Source: Lysobacteraceae bacterium NML95-0200 (GTDB lineage Bacteria > Pseudomonadota > Gammaproteobacteria > Xanthomonadales > Xanthomonadaceae). From it: a stretch of DNA of 61,613 nucleotides. The stretch is taken from the NCBI GenBank assembly GCA_002798255.1, contig NWQQ01000016.1, positions 1 to 61,613 of the forward strand, given 5' to 3'. This document shows, in pieces, positions 51,997 through 61,613 of the stretch. Each line of letters opens with the position of its first letter. Positions within the stretch are counted from its first letter, which is position 1. Both the position numbers and the translations under genes were made by a program. The notes beneath the pieces were generated by a model. The model made no database searches. It had not been told where the DNA came from and was given only the letters and a program-made list of their open reading frames with translations.

Positions 51997-53379
51997 ATGG
52001 CCGTCAGCGTTTTCGACATTTACAAAATCGGTATTGGCCCCAGCTCCTCGCATACCGTGGGGCCGATGCGCGCGGCAGCGCGCTTCGTGCGCCACCATCT
52101 GAACGAAACCGGCAAACTGGCCGATGTTGTCCGCATCCGCGCCGAGGTATTTGGCTCGCTGGCGCTGACCGGACGTGGTCATGGCACCGACAAGGCGGTG
52201 CTGATGGGACTGGAGGGCCATCGCCCCAACCAGATTGACCCGGACATCATCCCTGCGGCACTGGAACGCATCCGTGGCGAGAAAAAAATCCGCGTCGATG
52301 GCGTGCATGAAATCGCCTTCAACGAAAAAACCGACCTCATCATGAACAAGCGCCAGAAGCTGCCATTCCATACCAATGGCATGCGCTTCATCGCCTTCGA
52401 TGCCGAAGGCAAAGAGGTCGCCAGTCGTGACTATTATTCAGTGGGCGGCGGTTTTGTGGTCAATGCCGACGAGGCTGCCGAAGACCGTATCGTCGCCGAT
52501 ACCACCGAGGTGGCACATCCTTTTTCCAGCGGCGATGAACTTTTGGCGCGCGCGGAGCAAACAGGCCTGTCCATTGCCCGCATCATGATGGAAAACGAGC
52601 GCGCCTGGCGCAGTGATGAAGCCATCCTCGCCAATCTGCGCGAAATCTGGGCAGCGATGAAAGCCTGCGTGGCGCGCGGCATCCGCGAAGCCGGAACCCT
52701 GCCCGGCGGCCTGCATGTGGCACGCCGTGCGCCAGCGCTGTATGCCGAACTGTCCGCGCGCCCGGAAGCCGGAATGCGCGACCCGCTGACCATCCTCGAC
52801 TGGGTGAACCTGTACGCGCTGGCAGTCAACGAGGAAAACGCCGCCGGCGGTCGGGTGGTGACTGCGCCCACCAATGGCGCAGCCGGCATCATCCCGGCAG
52901 TGCTGCATTACTACGACCGCTTCTGCCCTGGCGCCAACGAGCAGGGCGTGTTCGACTTTTTGCTGACCGCAGCGGCGGTGGGCATTCTTTACAAGGAAAA
53001 CGCCAGCATTTCCGGCGCAGAAGTCGGCTGCCAGGGCGAAGTCGGCGTCGCCTGCTCGATGGCCGCCGCCGGCCTGACCGCCGCACTCGGCGGCACGCCC
53101 TCGCAAATCGAAAACGCCGCGGAAATCGGCATGGAGCACAACCTGGGGCTGACCTGCGACCCGATTGCCGGACTGGTGCAAATCCCCTGCATCGAGCGCA
53201 ATGCCATGGGCGCGGTCAAGGCCATCAATGCCACCCGCATGGCGATGCGCGGTGACGGCAAGCACAAAGTGTCGCTGGACAAGGTCATCAAAACCATGCG
53301 CGATACCGGCCGCGACATGCAGGACAAATACAAGGAAACCAGCCGCGGCGGCCTGGCGGTGAATGTCATCGAGTGCTGA
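51997..53379 (+). CDS. sdaA: L-serine dehydratase, iron-sulfur dependent
   Basis: Deaminates serine to pyruvate with a [4Fe-4S] cluster. The 460-residue product is the single-chain form. It has the N-terminal [14 protein letters not shown], the GTD loop, and Cys residues in the C-terminal domain ([34 protein letters not shown]). The start has little Shine-Dalgarno support. It shares a divergent promoter region with the glutaredoxin-like gene and converges with sodC. Confidence 0.95.
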   Translation: MAVSVFDIYKIGIGPSSSHTVGPMRAAARFVRHHLNETGKLADVVRIRAEVFGSLALTGRGHGTDKAVLMGLEGHRPNQIDPDIIPAALERIRGEKKIRVDGVHEIAFNEKTDLIMNKRQKLPFHTNGMRFIAFDAEGKEVASRDYYSVGGGFVVNADEAAEDRIVADTTEVAHPFSSGDELLARAEQTGLSIARIMMENERAWRSDEAILANLREIWAAMKACVARGIREAGTLPGGLHVARRAPALYAELSARPEAGMRDPLTILDWVNLYALAVNEENAAGGRVVTAPTNGAAGIIPAVLHYYDRFCPGANEQGVFDFLLTAAAVGILYKENASISGAEVGCQGEVGVACSMAAAGLTAALGGTPSQIENAAEIGMEHNLGLTCDPIAGLVQIPCIERNAMGAVKAINATRMAMRGDGKHKVSLDKVIKTMRDTGRDMQDKYKETSRGGLAVNVIEC

Positions 53380-53397
53380 TATGCCACTGCCAATTGC

Positions 53398-53429
53398 GAC
53401 AAACCTCGCCCTGATGGACGAGGTTTGTC
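53398..53429. terminator. Hairpin between convergent sdaA and sodC
   Basis: Perfect 11-bp stem: GACAAACCTCG (53398-53408) and CGAGGTTTGTC (53419-53429), with a 10-nt loop. No long T-run. Its position suggests a bidirectional terminator. Confidence 0.65.
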
Positions 53430-53452
53430 GGCAGCTCAAAGACAGCGTTGGA

Positions 53453-54028
53453 TTAGAGCTTTATCACGCCGCAGGCAATCCGTCCTCCCGCATTACCGGT
53501 TGGCTGACTGGTGTAATCATCCGCGCCGGCATGCACAATCACGGCCTTGCCCGCCGCATCACTTGACGCACCATCGCCCAGACTGACGCCGGGAAAAAAG
53601 GCATTGACTTCGGCCACACCCTGCGCATTGGCCTGCAGATTGTCCTGATCACCCAGGTGATGCTCGCCATGCGCACTGCGACCATGCGCCCGCGCCGTAG
53701 GATTGAAGTGACCACCGGCACTGCTGCCATCCTCCGCACTGCAATCGCCCGTTTCATGAATATGAAAGGCGTGCTCGCCATTTGCACCAAGACCGCTGAT
53801 TTGACCACTCAGGCGCACACCCTCACCTTCACGCACCAAGCGCAAATGACCGCTTACTTGCGACCCTGATTTGGCTTCCAGGCTGATGCTCGCTTCGACA
53901 GGCGCCGCCTTGGTTGTCGATACTTCCAGCGGGGCGGCAGCCTCAGTAGCAGTCATCTGCTGCTGACTGCAGGCTGCCAACAGCAAACCGCAGCTCAGCG
54001 GCAGCATATTTTTCAGTATCTTGCTCAT
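53453..54028 (-). CDS. sodC: Cu/Zn superoxide dismutase, lipoprotein type
   Basis: Periplasmic superoxide scavenger, 191 residues. It has a lipoprotein signal (SKILKNMLPLSCGLLLAAC) and the metal ligands HAFHIHETGDC, GGHFNP, HGEHHLGD and IVHAGADD, with GGRIACGVI at the end. The ATG at 54028 has GGAG upstream. It is convergent with sdaA and divergent from the thioesterase gene. Confidence 0.95.
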   Translation of the reverse strand: MSKILKNMLPLSCGLLLAACSQQQMTATEAAAPLEVSTTKAAPVEASISLEAKSGSQVSGHLRLVREGEGVRLSGQISGLGANGEHAFHIHETGDCSAEDGSSAGGHFNPTARAHGRSAHGEHHLGDQDNLQANAQGVAEVNAFFPGVSLGDGASSDAAGKAVIVHAGADDYTSQPTGNAGGRIACGVIKL

Positions 54029-54103
54029 GTTTTTCTCCAATCCGGGCTTGCCACGCTAACGGATTTGCAACCGACTGAAAACCTCCCAACTCCAAGGACT
54101 CAC

Positions 54104-54526
54104 ATGTTCCGTCAAGATGTTTCTTTGCAGCAACTCAATGCCTTGTCCGAAAAAACCCTGATGCGCCCGCTCGGCATCGTGTTCACCGAAATCGGTACGG
54201 ATTATTTGTGTGCCACCATGCCTGTGGATGCACGCACCCATCAACCCTATGGCCTGCTGCATGGCGGTGCTTCTGCGGCACTGGCCGAAACACTGGGCAG
54301 CACGGCCGCCGGCCTGTGCGTGGACGATGACAAAGCGGTGGTCGGCATTGAAATCAATGCCAATCATCTGCGTGGCGTGCGCGAAGGCGAGGTCAAGGGT
54401 ATCGCACGCCCACTGCATGTGGGACGCAGTACCCAGGTCTGGGAAATCCGTATTGAAAACAGCGCCGGGCAACTGGTTTGCATCTCACGCCTGACGGTCG
54501 CGGTGATTGCCAAACACGGCCACTGA
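54104..54526 (+). CDS. Hotdog-fold thioesterase (PaaI/YdiI type)
   Basis: The 140-residue product has the catalytic loop HQPYGLLHGGASAALAETLGS and the beta strand VVGIEINANHLR, characteristic of PaaI/YdiI-type acyl-CoA thioesterases such as DHNA-CoA hydrolases. The acyl-CoA substrate cannot be determined. The ATG at 54104 has AAGGA before it; 13 upstream in-frame codons are unsupported. Its stop is 14 nt from the convergent peptidase stop. Confidence 0.88.
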   Translation: MFRQDVSLQQLNALSEKTLMRPLGIVFTEIGTDYLCATMPVDARTHQPYGLLHGGASAALAETLGSTAAGLCVDDDKAVVGIEINANHLRGVREGEVKGIARPLHVGRSTQVWEIRIENSAGQLVCISRLTVAVIAKHGH

Positions 54527-54539
54527 GGCTGCCGCCCGA

Positions 54540-55820
54540 TTATTTCGGATTCTGACTGGCAAGCCGCTTCAACTCGGCCAGCGCCGCCTGGATGGGCGCA
54601 TCGCCGGGCAATACATGGCCGGCGTTTTCTCCGGCCAGCTTGCTTTCGGGTTCTTCTTCGCCCTGCAGGTGGCCGGGCAGGCTGGCCTCGCTGTAGCGGC
54701 TGGGGGCGGTTTCGTTTTCCGGGGTCAGGATGACATCGGGATGGATACCCACCCCTTGAATGGAGCGACCGCTGGGGGTGTAGTAGCGGGCGGTGGTGAG
54801 TTTGACGGCATCGCCATTGGCCAGTGGCAGAAAGCTCTGTACCGAGCCTTTGCCGAAGGTACGGCTGCCGATGATGCGGGCGCGCCGGTTATCGCGCAGT
54901 GCCGCCGCCAGCACTTCTGATGCACTGGCAGAGCCGGCATCCACCAATACCGCAACCGGTGCGCCAGCCAGCAAGTCACCAGGCTTGGCATGGTTGCGGA
55001 TATCGCTGTTCCGGGCGCGGCCACGGGTGCTGACAATCAGGCCATCGTCCAGCAAGTCATCGGCGATTTTCACCGCAGGCCCGAGCAGGCCGCCGGGATT
55101 GCCGCGCAAGTCAATCAGCAGGCCGTTGAGCCGTCCGTTTGCCTGTGTCTTCAGGGCTTCCAGTGCCTGGTCGAACTCCTCGCCAGTGCCCGCCTGGAAA
55201 CGACTGATGCGGATATAGCCATAGCCCGGCTCCAGCAGGCGGCTGCGCACGCTTTGCAGCTGGATGCGCTCACGCTTCAGGCTAACTTCGAAAGGCGCGC
55301 GCCCCTGGCGTTGCACCGTGACTTTGACCTCGCTGCCGGCTACGCCGCGCAATGGGGTGCTGCCCGTGGTGTCGTTGATGGGCTGGCCGTCGATGGCGGT
55401 AATGATGTCGCCCGAGCGCAGCCCGGCGCGTTCGGCAGGCCCGCCTTCCAGCGGGGCGATGATTTTCAGCACCGGGCCTGGCTGTTGTTGCAGTTCAACG
55501 CCCACGCCCTCATAAGCCCCGGCGGTATCTTCGTTGAAATCCTTGGCTGCATCTGCATCGAAATACACGCTGTGCGGGTCAAGGTCGAGCAGCAGCCCGC
55601 GCAGTGCCGAGCGCATCAGTTTTTTGTCTTCCACCGGGGTGACATAGGCTTCGCGGATGGCGTTGTAAACGCTGACGAAATAGCGGATTTCTTCCAGGGG
55701 TATCTGGCGGCTGCGGTTTTCACTGTCTGCGCCTGCCGGGTCTGGGGCTGTGCCTTGTTGTGCCATTGCTGGCAGGGCACAGGCGATGGCAACGGCAAGA
55801 ATCAGGGGGCGAAGGCGCAT
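54540..55820 (-). CDS. Carboxy-terminal processing peptidase (S41 family)
   Basis: Periplasmic C-terminal processing protease, about 426 residues. It has a signal peptide (LRPLILAVAIACALPAMAQ), an N-terminal helical part, a PDZ domain (about 105-180, with GLRSGDIITAIDGQPI) and the S41 core with catalytic Ser in DAGSASASEVL and Lys in GKGSVQSFL. It lies 45 nt downstream of envC in the gpmI-envC-ctp run, a common gammaproteobacterial arrangement. An ATG two codons earlier is also possible. Confidence 0.93.
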   Translation of the reverse strand: MRLRPLILAVAIACALPAMAQQGTAPDPAGADSENRSRQIPLEEIRYFVSVYNAIREAYVTPVEDKKLMRSALRGLLLDLDPHSVYFDADAAKDFNEDTAGAYEGVGVELQQQPGPVLKIIAPLEGGPAERAGLRSGDIITAIDGQPINDTTGSTPLRGVAGSEVKVTVQRQGRAPFEVSLKRERIQLQSVRSRLLEPGYGYIRISRFQAGTGEEFDQALEALKTQANGRLNGLLIDLRGNPGGLLGPAVKIADDLLDDGLIVSTRGRARNSDIRNHAKPGDLLAGAPVAVLVDAGSASASEVLAAALRDNRRARIIGSRTFGKGSVQSFLPLANGDAVKLTTARYYTPSGRSIQGVGIHPDVILTPENETAPSRYSEASLPGHLQGEEEPESKLAGENAGHVLPGDAPIQAALAELKRLASQNPK

Positions 55821-55865
55821 CGGCAACAGCTCCGGAAGGAATGAGGGGATTATGCAGCCGCCGGC

Positions 55866-57164
55866 TCAGCGGCGCAGCCAAACATTGGGGTTGACCGGAC
55901 GGCCAGCGCGGCGCAGCTCAAAATACAGCGCAGGCCGCCCCTGCCCGCCGGAATTGCCGACACTGCCGATGGCATCGCCGCGCCTGACCTGGCTGCCGGT
56001 TTCTTTCATCAGTGCATCGTTATGGGCATACAGGCTCATATAGCCGTTGCCGTGGTCGATGATGCACAGCAGGCCGTAGCCACTCATCCATTCGGCAAAC
56101 ACGACCTGTCCATCAGCGACGGCGCGCACTGGCGTTCCCGCCGCAGCGGCAATCAGCAACCCGGAGCTGCGCGCACCATCGGGCAGGGTGCCGCCGAAGC
56201 CTGCCAGCAATTGCCCGTTGAGTGGCCAGCCTGCGCCGCCCACGGCGACTGGGCTCACCGGAGCCGGGCGTGATGCCGTAGTGCTGGTGGTTTGTGCCGG
56301 GCGCGGGGCCGTGCTGCGGCTTTCACTGCGGCGGCGGGCATCGCGCTCACGGCGGGCGGCGGTTTGTCTTGCCCGGCGTTCGGCAGCGGCCTGTTCGCGC
56401 TGGGCGCGCTCTGCGGCCTCACGGCGCTCACGCTCGGCGCGTGCGGCGGCGGCGCGCAACTGGGCGAGCAGACGCTCCAGTGCGGCGGCATCTTGTCCCA
56501 GTGCCTGTTCGCGGCTGCGCTTGTCCTGATACTGGCTATCAAGCCTGCCCAGCAGCCCGGCGCGTTCGTTGCGCAGTTTCTCCACTTCGGCAAGTTCGGC
56601 CTGCTGCTTTTGACGCGCCTCGGCCAGCCGTGTCTGGTTGTCAGCGATGGCTTGTTGTAGCGTCCTGGCCTCGTTCAGCTGCTCGGAAATCTGCCGGATT
56701 TGTGCCGCGCGCTGGCGCTGCAATGCGCCGTAATAGGCCAGGTCATGCTGACCCTGCTGAATCTGGTCTTGCGAGAGCATGACTTTCAGCGCCGATTCCG
56801 GGCCGGTGAGATAGGCCGCGCGCAGCAGCCGGGCCAAATGCTGCCGCTGGCTGGCGAGTGTTTTTTCAAGGCTCGCGCTGCGCGCTTCCAGCTCGGCCAG
56901 TTGTGCCTGGTCACGGCTGATGGCCTGGCGGGTCTGCGCCAAGGCACGCGCCGAACGGGCGATGGACTCGTCCGCTTCACGCAAGGCGCGCGCCGCTTCG
57001 CCACGCTCGCCCTCCAGGCGGCGGCGCTCCTGACCGATTTGTTGCAGCTCGCCACGCAACTGCTGCAGTTTGCGCTCGGTCTGGCGAACGTCCTGCGCCA
57101 CTGCCATGCCAACGGCAAGCGTCAGCAGTGCGGTGATGGCAAGACGGGCGAGCGTGGGTTTCAT
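55866..57164 (-). CDS. envC: Murein hydrolase activator EnvC (degenerate LytM)
   Basis: The 432-residue product has a signal peptide, two long coiled-coil blocks (about 25-110 and 150-280), an Arg/Ala-rich and Ser/Thr/Pro-rich linker, and a C-terminal M23/LytM domain (about 310-432). Three of the four zinc-ligand positions of active LytM enzymes are lost (SSGLLIA in place of HxGxD; ALYFEL in place of HLHFE). It should therefore activate amidases rather than cut peptidoglycan itself. In E. coli EnvC is recruited by FtsEX, also encoded here (3065-4680). It is coupled to gpmI by ATGA. Confidence 0.93.
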   Translation of the reverse strand: MKPTLARLAITALLTLAVGMAVAQDVRQTERKLQQLRGELQQIGQERRRLEGERGEAARALREADESIARSARALAQTRQAISRDQAQLAELEARSASLEKTLASQRQHLARLLRAAYLTGPESALKVMLSQDQIQQGQHDLAYYGALQRQRAAQIRQISEQLNEARTLQQAIADNQTRLAEARQKQQAELAEVEKLRNERAGLLGRLDSQYQDKRSREQALGQDAAALERLLAQLRAAAARAERERREAAERAQREQAAAERRARQTAARRERDARRRSESRSTAPRPAQTTSTTASRPAPVSPVAVGGAGWPLNGQLLAGFGGTLPDGARSSGLLIAAAAGTPVRAVADGQVVFAEWMSGYGLLCIIDHGNGYMSLYAHNDALMKETGSQVRRGDAIGSVGNSGGQGRPALYFELRRAGRPVNPNVWLRR

Positions 57165-58696
57165 TGGATAAGCAGGCTCTCGCCGGTCATTTCCGCAGGT
57201 TTGTCGATACCCAGCAAATCCAGCAGCGTCGGGGCGACATCGCGCAATGCGCCGCCACGGCGCAGGCTGGCCTGGCGCGTGCCGACATAAATCAGCGGCA
57301 CCGGCCCCACGGTGTGTGCGGTATGCGGCTGGCCGGTTTCTGCATCGCGCATCATTTCCAGATTGCCGTGGTCGGCGGTAATCAGCAGGGCGCCGCCTGT
57401 TTTTTCCACCGCAGCCACCACGGCGCCAATGGCGTTATCCACCGCTTCGGCGGCCTTGATGGCGGCGGCCATCACCCCGGTATGCCCAACCATGTCCGGG
57501 TTGGCGATATTGCATACCACCAGGTCGTACTGGCCGCTTGCAATGGCGGCGGTGAGTTTCTCGGTCAGTTCCGGGCAGCTCATTTCCGGCTGCAAGTCGT
57601 AAGTGGCCACTTGCGGGCTGGGGATGAGGATGCGGTCTTCGCCTGCATACAATGCCTCGCGCCCGCCGCTGAAAAAGAAGGTCACATGCGCGTATTTTTC
57701 GGTTTCGGCAATGCGCAGCTGCCTCTTGCCATGCGCCTGCATGATTTCGCCCAGGGTATTGGTGAGATTTTCCGGCGGAAAGGCCAGGCTCGCCGGCAGA
57801 CTGGCATCGTATTCGGTCAGGCAGACAAACGCGGCCAGCTGCGGGCGGCGGGCAGTGAAACCATCAAAATCCGCTTGCACAAAGGCTGCGGCCAATTGCC
57901 GGGCACGGTCGGCACGGAAGTTGATGAACACGGCGGTATCGCCATCGGCAAATTTCGCGCCCTCGCCAATCACCGTGGGCTGCACGAATTCATCGTTTTC
58001 ATCGCGGGCATAGGCCGCTGCCAGCGCATCAAGGGCGTTGTCGGCATGCAGGCTGGCCGTGGCTTCCACCATCGCATCCCAGGCGCGCTGCACCCTGTCC
58101 CAGCGTTTGTCGCGGTCCATCGCGTAATAGCGGCCACTGACGCTGGCGATGCGTGCATTGCCAAGCTGCGTGCAAAGCGCCTGCAAGGCTTCAAGGCTGG
58201 GCCTGGCCGAGCGCGGCGGCATATCGCGGCCATCCAGAAAGGCATGCACGGCCACTTGCGGCACTTGCATCTGCTGCGCCAGTTCCAGCAGCGCAAACAG
58301 GTGTGATTCGTGGCTATGCACGCCACCGGGCGAGAGCAGCCCCATCACATGCAGGGTGCCGCCATTGGCCCTGGCCTTTTCGCAGGCCGCGCGCAGTGCC
58401 GGGTTTTCAAAGAAGCTGCCGTCCTCAATCGCCGCATCAATGCGGGTCAAATCCTGATACACGATGCGCCCGGCGCCCAGATTCATATGCCCCACTTCGG
58501 AATTGCCCATCTGCCCGTCCGGCAGCCCGACATGGCGGCCTTCGGTATGAATCAGCGTATGCGGGCGCTCTGCCCATAGTTTGTCCCAGTTGGGGAGATG
58601 CGCTGCGGCCAGCGCGTTGTCGGTGGGGTCTTCACGGTAGCCCCAGCCATCCAGAATCAGCAGGACGACGGGCTTGGGATGCAGGTTGCTGGACAT
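57161..58696 (-). CDS. gpmI: 2,3-Bisphosphoglycerate-independent phosphoglycerate mutase
   Basis: Interconverts 3- and 2-phosphoglycerate in glycolysis using two Mn ions. The 511-residue product has [10 protein letters not shown], the phosphoserine Ser at about 66 in [24 protein letters not shown] and TADHGNLE. The ATG at 58696 (MSSNLHPKP) gives the usual N-terminus; ten upstream codons are unlikely. It overlaps envC by ATGA, a conserved pairing. A TACAAT -10 is present at 58743-58748. Confidence 0.96.
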   Translation of the reverse strand: MSSNLHPKPVVLLILDGWGYREDPTDNALAAAHLPNWDKLWAERPHTLIHTEGRHVGLPDGQMGNSEVGHMNLGAGRIVYQDLTRIDAAIEDGSFFENPALRAACEKARANGGTLHVMGLLSPGGVHSHESHLFALLELAQQMQVPQVAVHAFLDGRDMPPRSARPSLEALQALCTQLGNARIASVSGRYYAMDRDKRWDRVQRAWDAMVEATASLHADNALDALAAAYARDENDEFVQPTVIGEGAKFADGDTAVFINFRADRARQLAAAFVQADFDGFTARRPQLAAFVCLTEYDASLPASLAFPPENLTNTLGEIMQAHGKRQLRIAETEKYAHVTFFFSGGREALYAGEDRILIPSPQVATYDLQPEMSCPELTEKLTAAIASGQYDLVVCNIANPDMVGHTGVMAAAIKAAEAVDNAIGAVVAAVEKTGGALLITADHGNLEMMRDAETGQPHTAHTVGPVPLIYVGTRQASLRRGGALRDVAPTLLDLLGIDKPAEMTGESLLIQ

Positions 58697-58773
58697 GGTG
58701 AGCAGTGACTTTTGGCAGATGCCCAAAACCGGGCGATGTGGAATTGTAGTCTGCCCTTGCCAGGAGACGACTT

Positions 58774-59610
58774 ATGAACAAGACATTGCCTTTGCTACTG
58801 GTGTTGGCGCTCGCACCTGCGGCCACTTGCGCGCAGCAAAATTACAGTGAAGTGAGCAAGTCCATCCGCATTGCAGCGAGCACCCAGGCGGGTCATCTGC
58901 AATCGGTCAGTGGTCGCATTGAAATTGCCGAAGGCGCGCACGTGCGCAGCGCGAAGACCGTCAGCGGCGGGGTGAAACTGGCGCGCAATGTGCAGGCAGG
59001 CGATGTGGAAACGGTCAGCGGCCGGGTTGAAGTAGGCGACGGCGCGCGTGTGGGCAATCTGGAGTCGGTCAGTGGCACTATCGAACTGGGCGCCGATGTG
59101 CGTGGCGGCGATGTGGAAACGGTCAGCGGCAGCATCCGCGCCGGCACCGCCAGCCAACTGGGCAAACTGGAAACAGTCAGTGGCGCCGTGCGATTGCAAG
59201 GCAATAACCGCAGCGGAAAAGTGGAAAGCGTCAGCGGCAGTGTTTTCATTGGCAGCGGCAGCCAGGTCGCGGGCAGTGTGGAAACCGCCAGCGGCAGCAT
59301 TGGCCTGGTGCGCAGCACGGTGGAAGGCGATGTCATCACCTATGCCGGGGATGTCACCGTAGGTATCGGCTCGCACGTCAAAGGCACGGTGGTGGTGAAA
59401 AAGCCCAATTCGCAAAACAGCATTTTGCGGCTGCTGCCGGCCGGCGGGCAGCGGCTGCCGCGCATCATCATCAGCGCCGATGCCGTGGTGGATGGCGAGT
59501 TGCGCTTCGAACACGAAGTCAAACTGTATGTGCATGAGCGCGCACGCACCGGCCACATTCATGGCGCAACCGCGGTGCGCTTCAACACCCCGACCCCGCC
59601 CCGCGACTGA
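58774..59610 (+). CDS. Secreted protein built of 18-residue beta repeats
   Basis: The 278-residue product has a signal peptide (PLLLVLALAPAATCAQ) and about nine tandem repeats of roughly 18 residues (about 40-205), consensus VETVSGxIxxGxxxxxGx. These should fold as a stacked beta-helix or bactofilin/DUF4097-like array. A C-terminal region (PRIIISADAVVDGELRFEHE) resembles the polymer-forming cytoskeletal style. AGGAG is 8 nt before the ATG. Function unknown; a structural or adhesin-like envelope role is only inference. It is divergent from gpmI. Confidence 0.8.
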   Translation: MNKTLPLLLVLALAPAATCAQQNYSEVSKSIRIAASTQAGHLQSVSGRIEIAEGAHVRSAKTVSGGVKLARNVQAGDVETVSGRVEVGDGARVGNLESVSGTIELGADVRGGDVETVSGSIRAGTASQLGKLETVSGAVRLQGNNRSGKVESVSGSVFIGSGSQVAGSVETASGSIGLVRSTVEGDVITYAGDVTVGIGSHVKGTVVVKKPNSQNSILRLLPAGGQRLPRIIISADAVVDGELRFEHEVKLYVHERARTGHIHGATAVRFNTPTPPRD

Positions 59611-59671
59611 TTGCGCCACGCCTGCCAGGCCGGGCTATCATCGGCATTCCGTACCCAACCCCGGAGTTCCG

Positions 59672-61369
<1,698 letters not shown>

Positions 61370-61394
61370 TCGCACGCTTTCATCCAGGTGCAGC

Positions 61395-61422
61395 AGAACG
61401 GCTCCCGAAAGGGAGCCGTTCT
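61395..61422 (+). terminator. Terminator-like hairpin after the M28 peptidase
   Basis: Perfect 12-bp stem (61395-61406 with 61411-61422) with a GAAA tetraloop. No long T-run, but its position 26 nt after the stop fits a terminator. Confidence 0.75.
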
Positions 61423-61432
61423 CAGACTGCTG

Positions 61433-61467
61433 ACAAACCCTGGCCTTGGCCTGGGTTTGTTGTTTTC
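61433..61467 (+). terminator. Intrinsic terminator upstream of the transposase
   Basis: ACAAACCC (61433-61440) pairs with GGGTTTGT (61453-61460), with an inner GGCC pairing, followed by TGTTTTC. It either ends the M28 transcript or protects the insertion sequence from read-through. Confidence 0.75.
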
Positions 61468-61475
61468 ATAGACAG

Positions 61476-61613
61476 ATGCTGAAAGAGCCCACGCCTGCGC
61501 AGCAGCAGCTTGAGATGGTGACGCTTGAGATGCTGGTGCCCCAAGACCACCTGTTGCGCAAGATCGACGCAACGGTGGATTTCTCCTTCATCCGTGACCA
61601 TGTGGCGCATCTG
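61476..61613 (+). mobile_element. IS1182-family transposase, 5' part only (window edge)
   Basis: The 46 visible codons read MLKEPTPAQQ, then LEMLVPQDHLLRKIDA and FSFIRDHV. This matches the N-terminus of IS1182-type transposases (DDE, DUF772-type N-terminal domain). The rest lies beyond the right edge, so intactness cannot be judged. The element's terminal inverted repeat was not identified. It would be the only mobile element in the window. Confidence 0.85.

Overview
This window is chromosomal DNA from a GC-rich gammaproteobacterium. It most resembles the Xanthomonadales (Lysobacteraceae). The evidence is the rpoH / ftsX-ftsE / rhlB-trxA-rho neighbourhood, an OleD-type reductase, a TonB-dependent receptor beside an S9 peptidase, the pilT-pilU / proC block, and dense operons stitched together by ATGA overlaps. 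Genus-level assignment is not possible from sequence reading alone. Almost all of the window is housekeeping sequence. No prophage, CRISPR array or tRNA was seen. One insertion sequence (IS1182-type transposase) starts at the right edge.

Layout, left to right. 1-435: leftward leader and three tandem promoters of an rRNA operon whose 16S gene lies beyond the left edge. 0.5-6.3 kb (leftward): rpoH, ung, a two-receiver response regulator, ftsX, ftsE, rhlB. 6.5-8.7 kb (rightward): trxA and rho. 8.8-12.4 kb (leftward): ycgL and a large membrane-anchored ankyrin protein. 12.5-23 kb (rightward): S9 peptidase, phosphoethanolamine transferase, rmuC, a tandem 143-bp repeat, oleD, ubiJ, ubiB, then a small gene coupled to a zeta-type toxin. 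23-28 kb: lipoprotein, GbsR/MarR-type regulator, a four-gene membrane/oxidoreductase operon, a split zinc-ribbon membrane protein, a small secreted protein and an HTH regulator. 28-36.3 kb (leftward): yqgE-ruvX-pyrB-hrpA and pilT-pilU. 36.4-40.8 kb: proC-DUF4426, a BtuF-like protein with pdxH, and divergent aroK-aroB. 40.8-46 kb: S9 peptidase and TonB receptor. 46-54 kb: WGR protein, hemE, a periplasmic-propeller hybrid sensor kinase, cytochrome b561, glutaredoxin-like protein, sdaA, sodC. 54-61.6 kb: thioesterase, gpmI-envC-ctp operon, an 18-residue-repeat secreted protein, M28 peptidase, IS1182 start.

Functional themes are heat-shock and transcription control (rpoH, rho), division and envelope (ftsEX, envC, ctp, eptA), ubiquinone biosynthesis (ubiJ, ubiB), twitching motility (pilT, pilU), and aromatic amino acid, pyrimidine, haem and B6 biosynthesis. 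Peptide scavenging is suggested by two S9 peptidases, an M28 peptidase and a TonB receptor.

The most unusual feature is at 18247-18536. There the junction between rmuC and oleD carries two copies of a 143-bp unit. Each unit regenerates the first ten codons of oleD and a new ATGA stop/start overlap. Other points of interest are a set of promoters whose -10 hexamer sits 6-7 nt before the ATG (probable leaderless mRNAs), two divergent gene pairs with a shared symmetrical -10, and a zeta toxin with an unfamiliar 92-residue partner.
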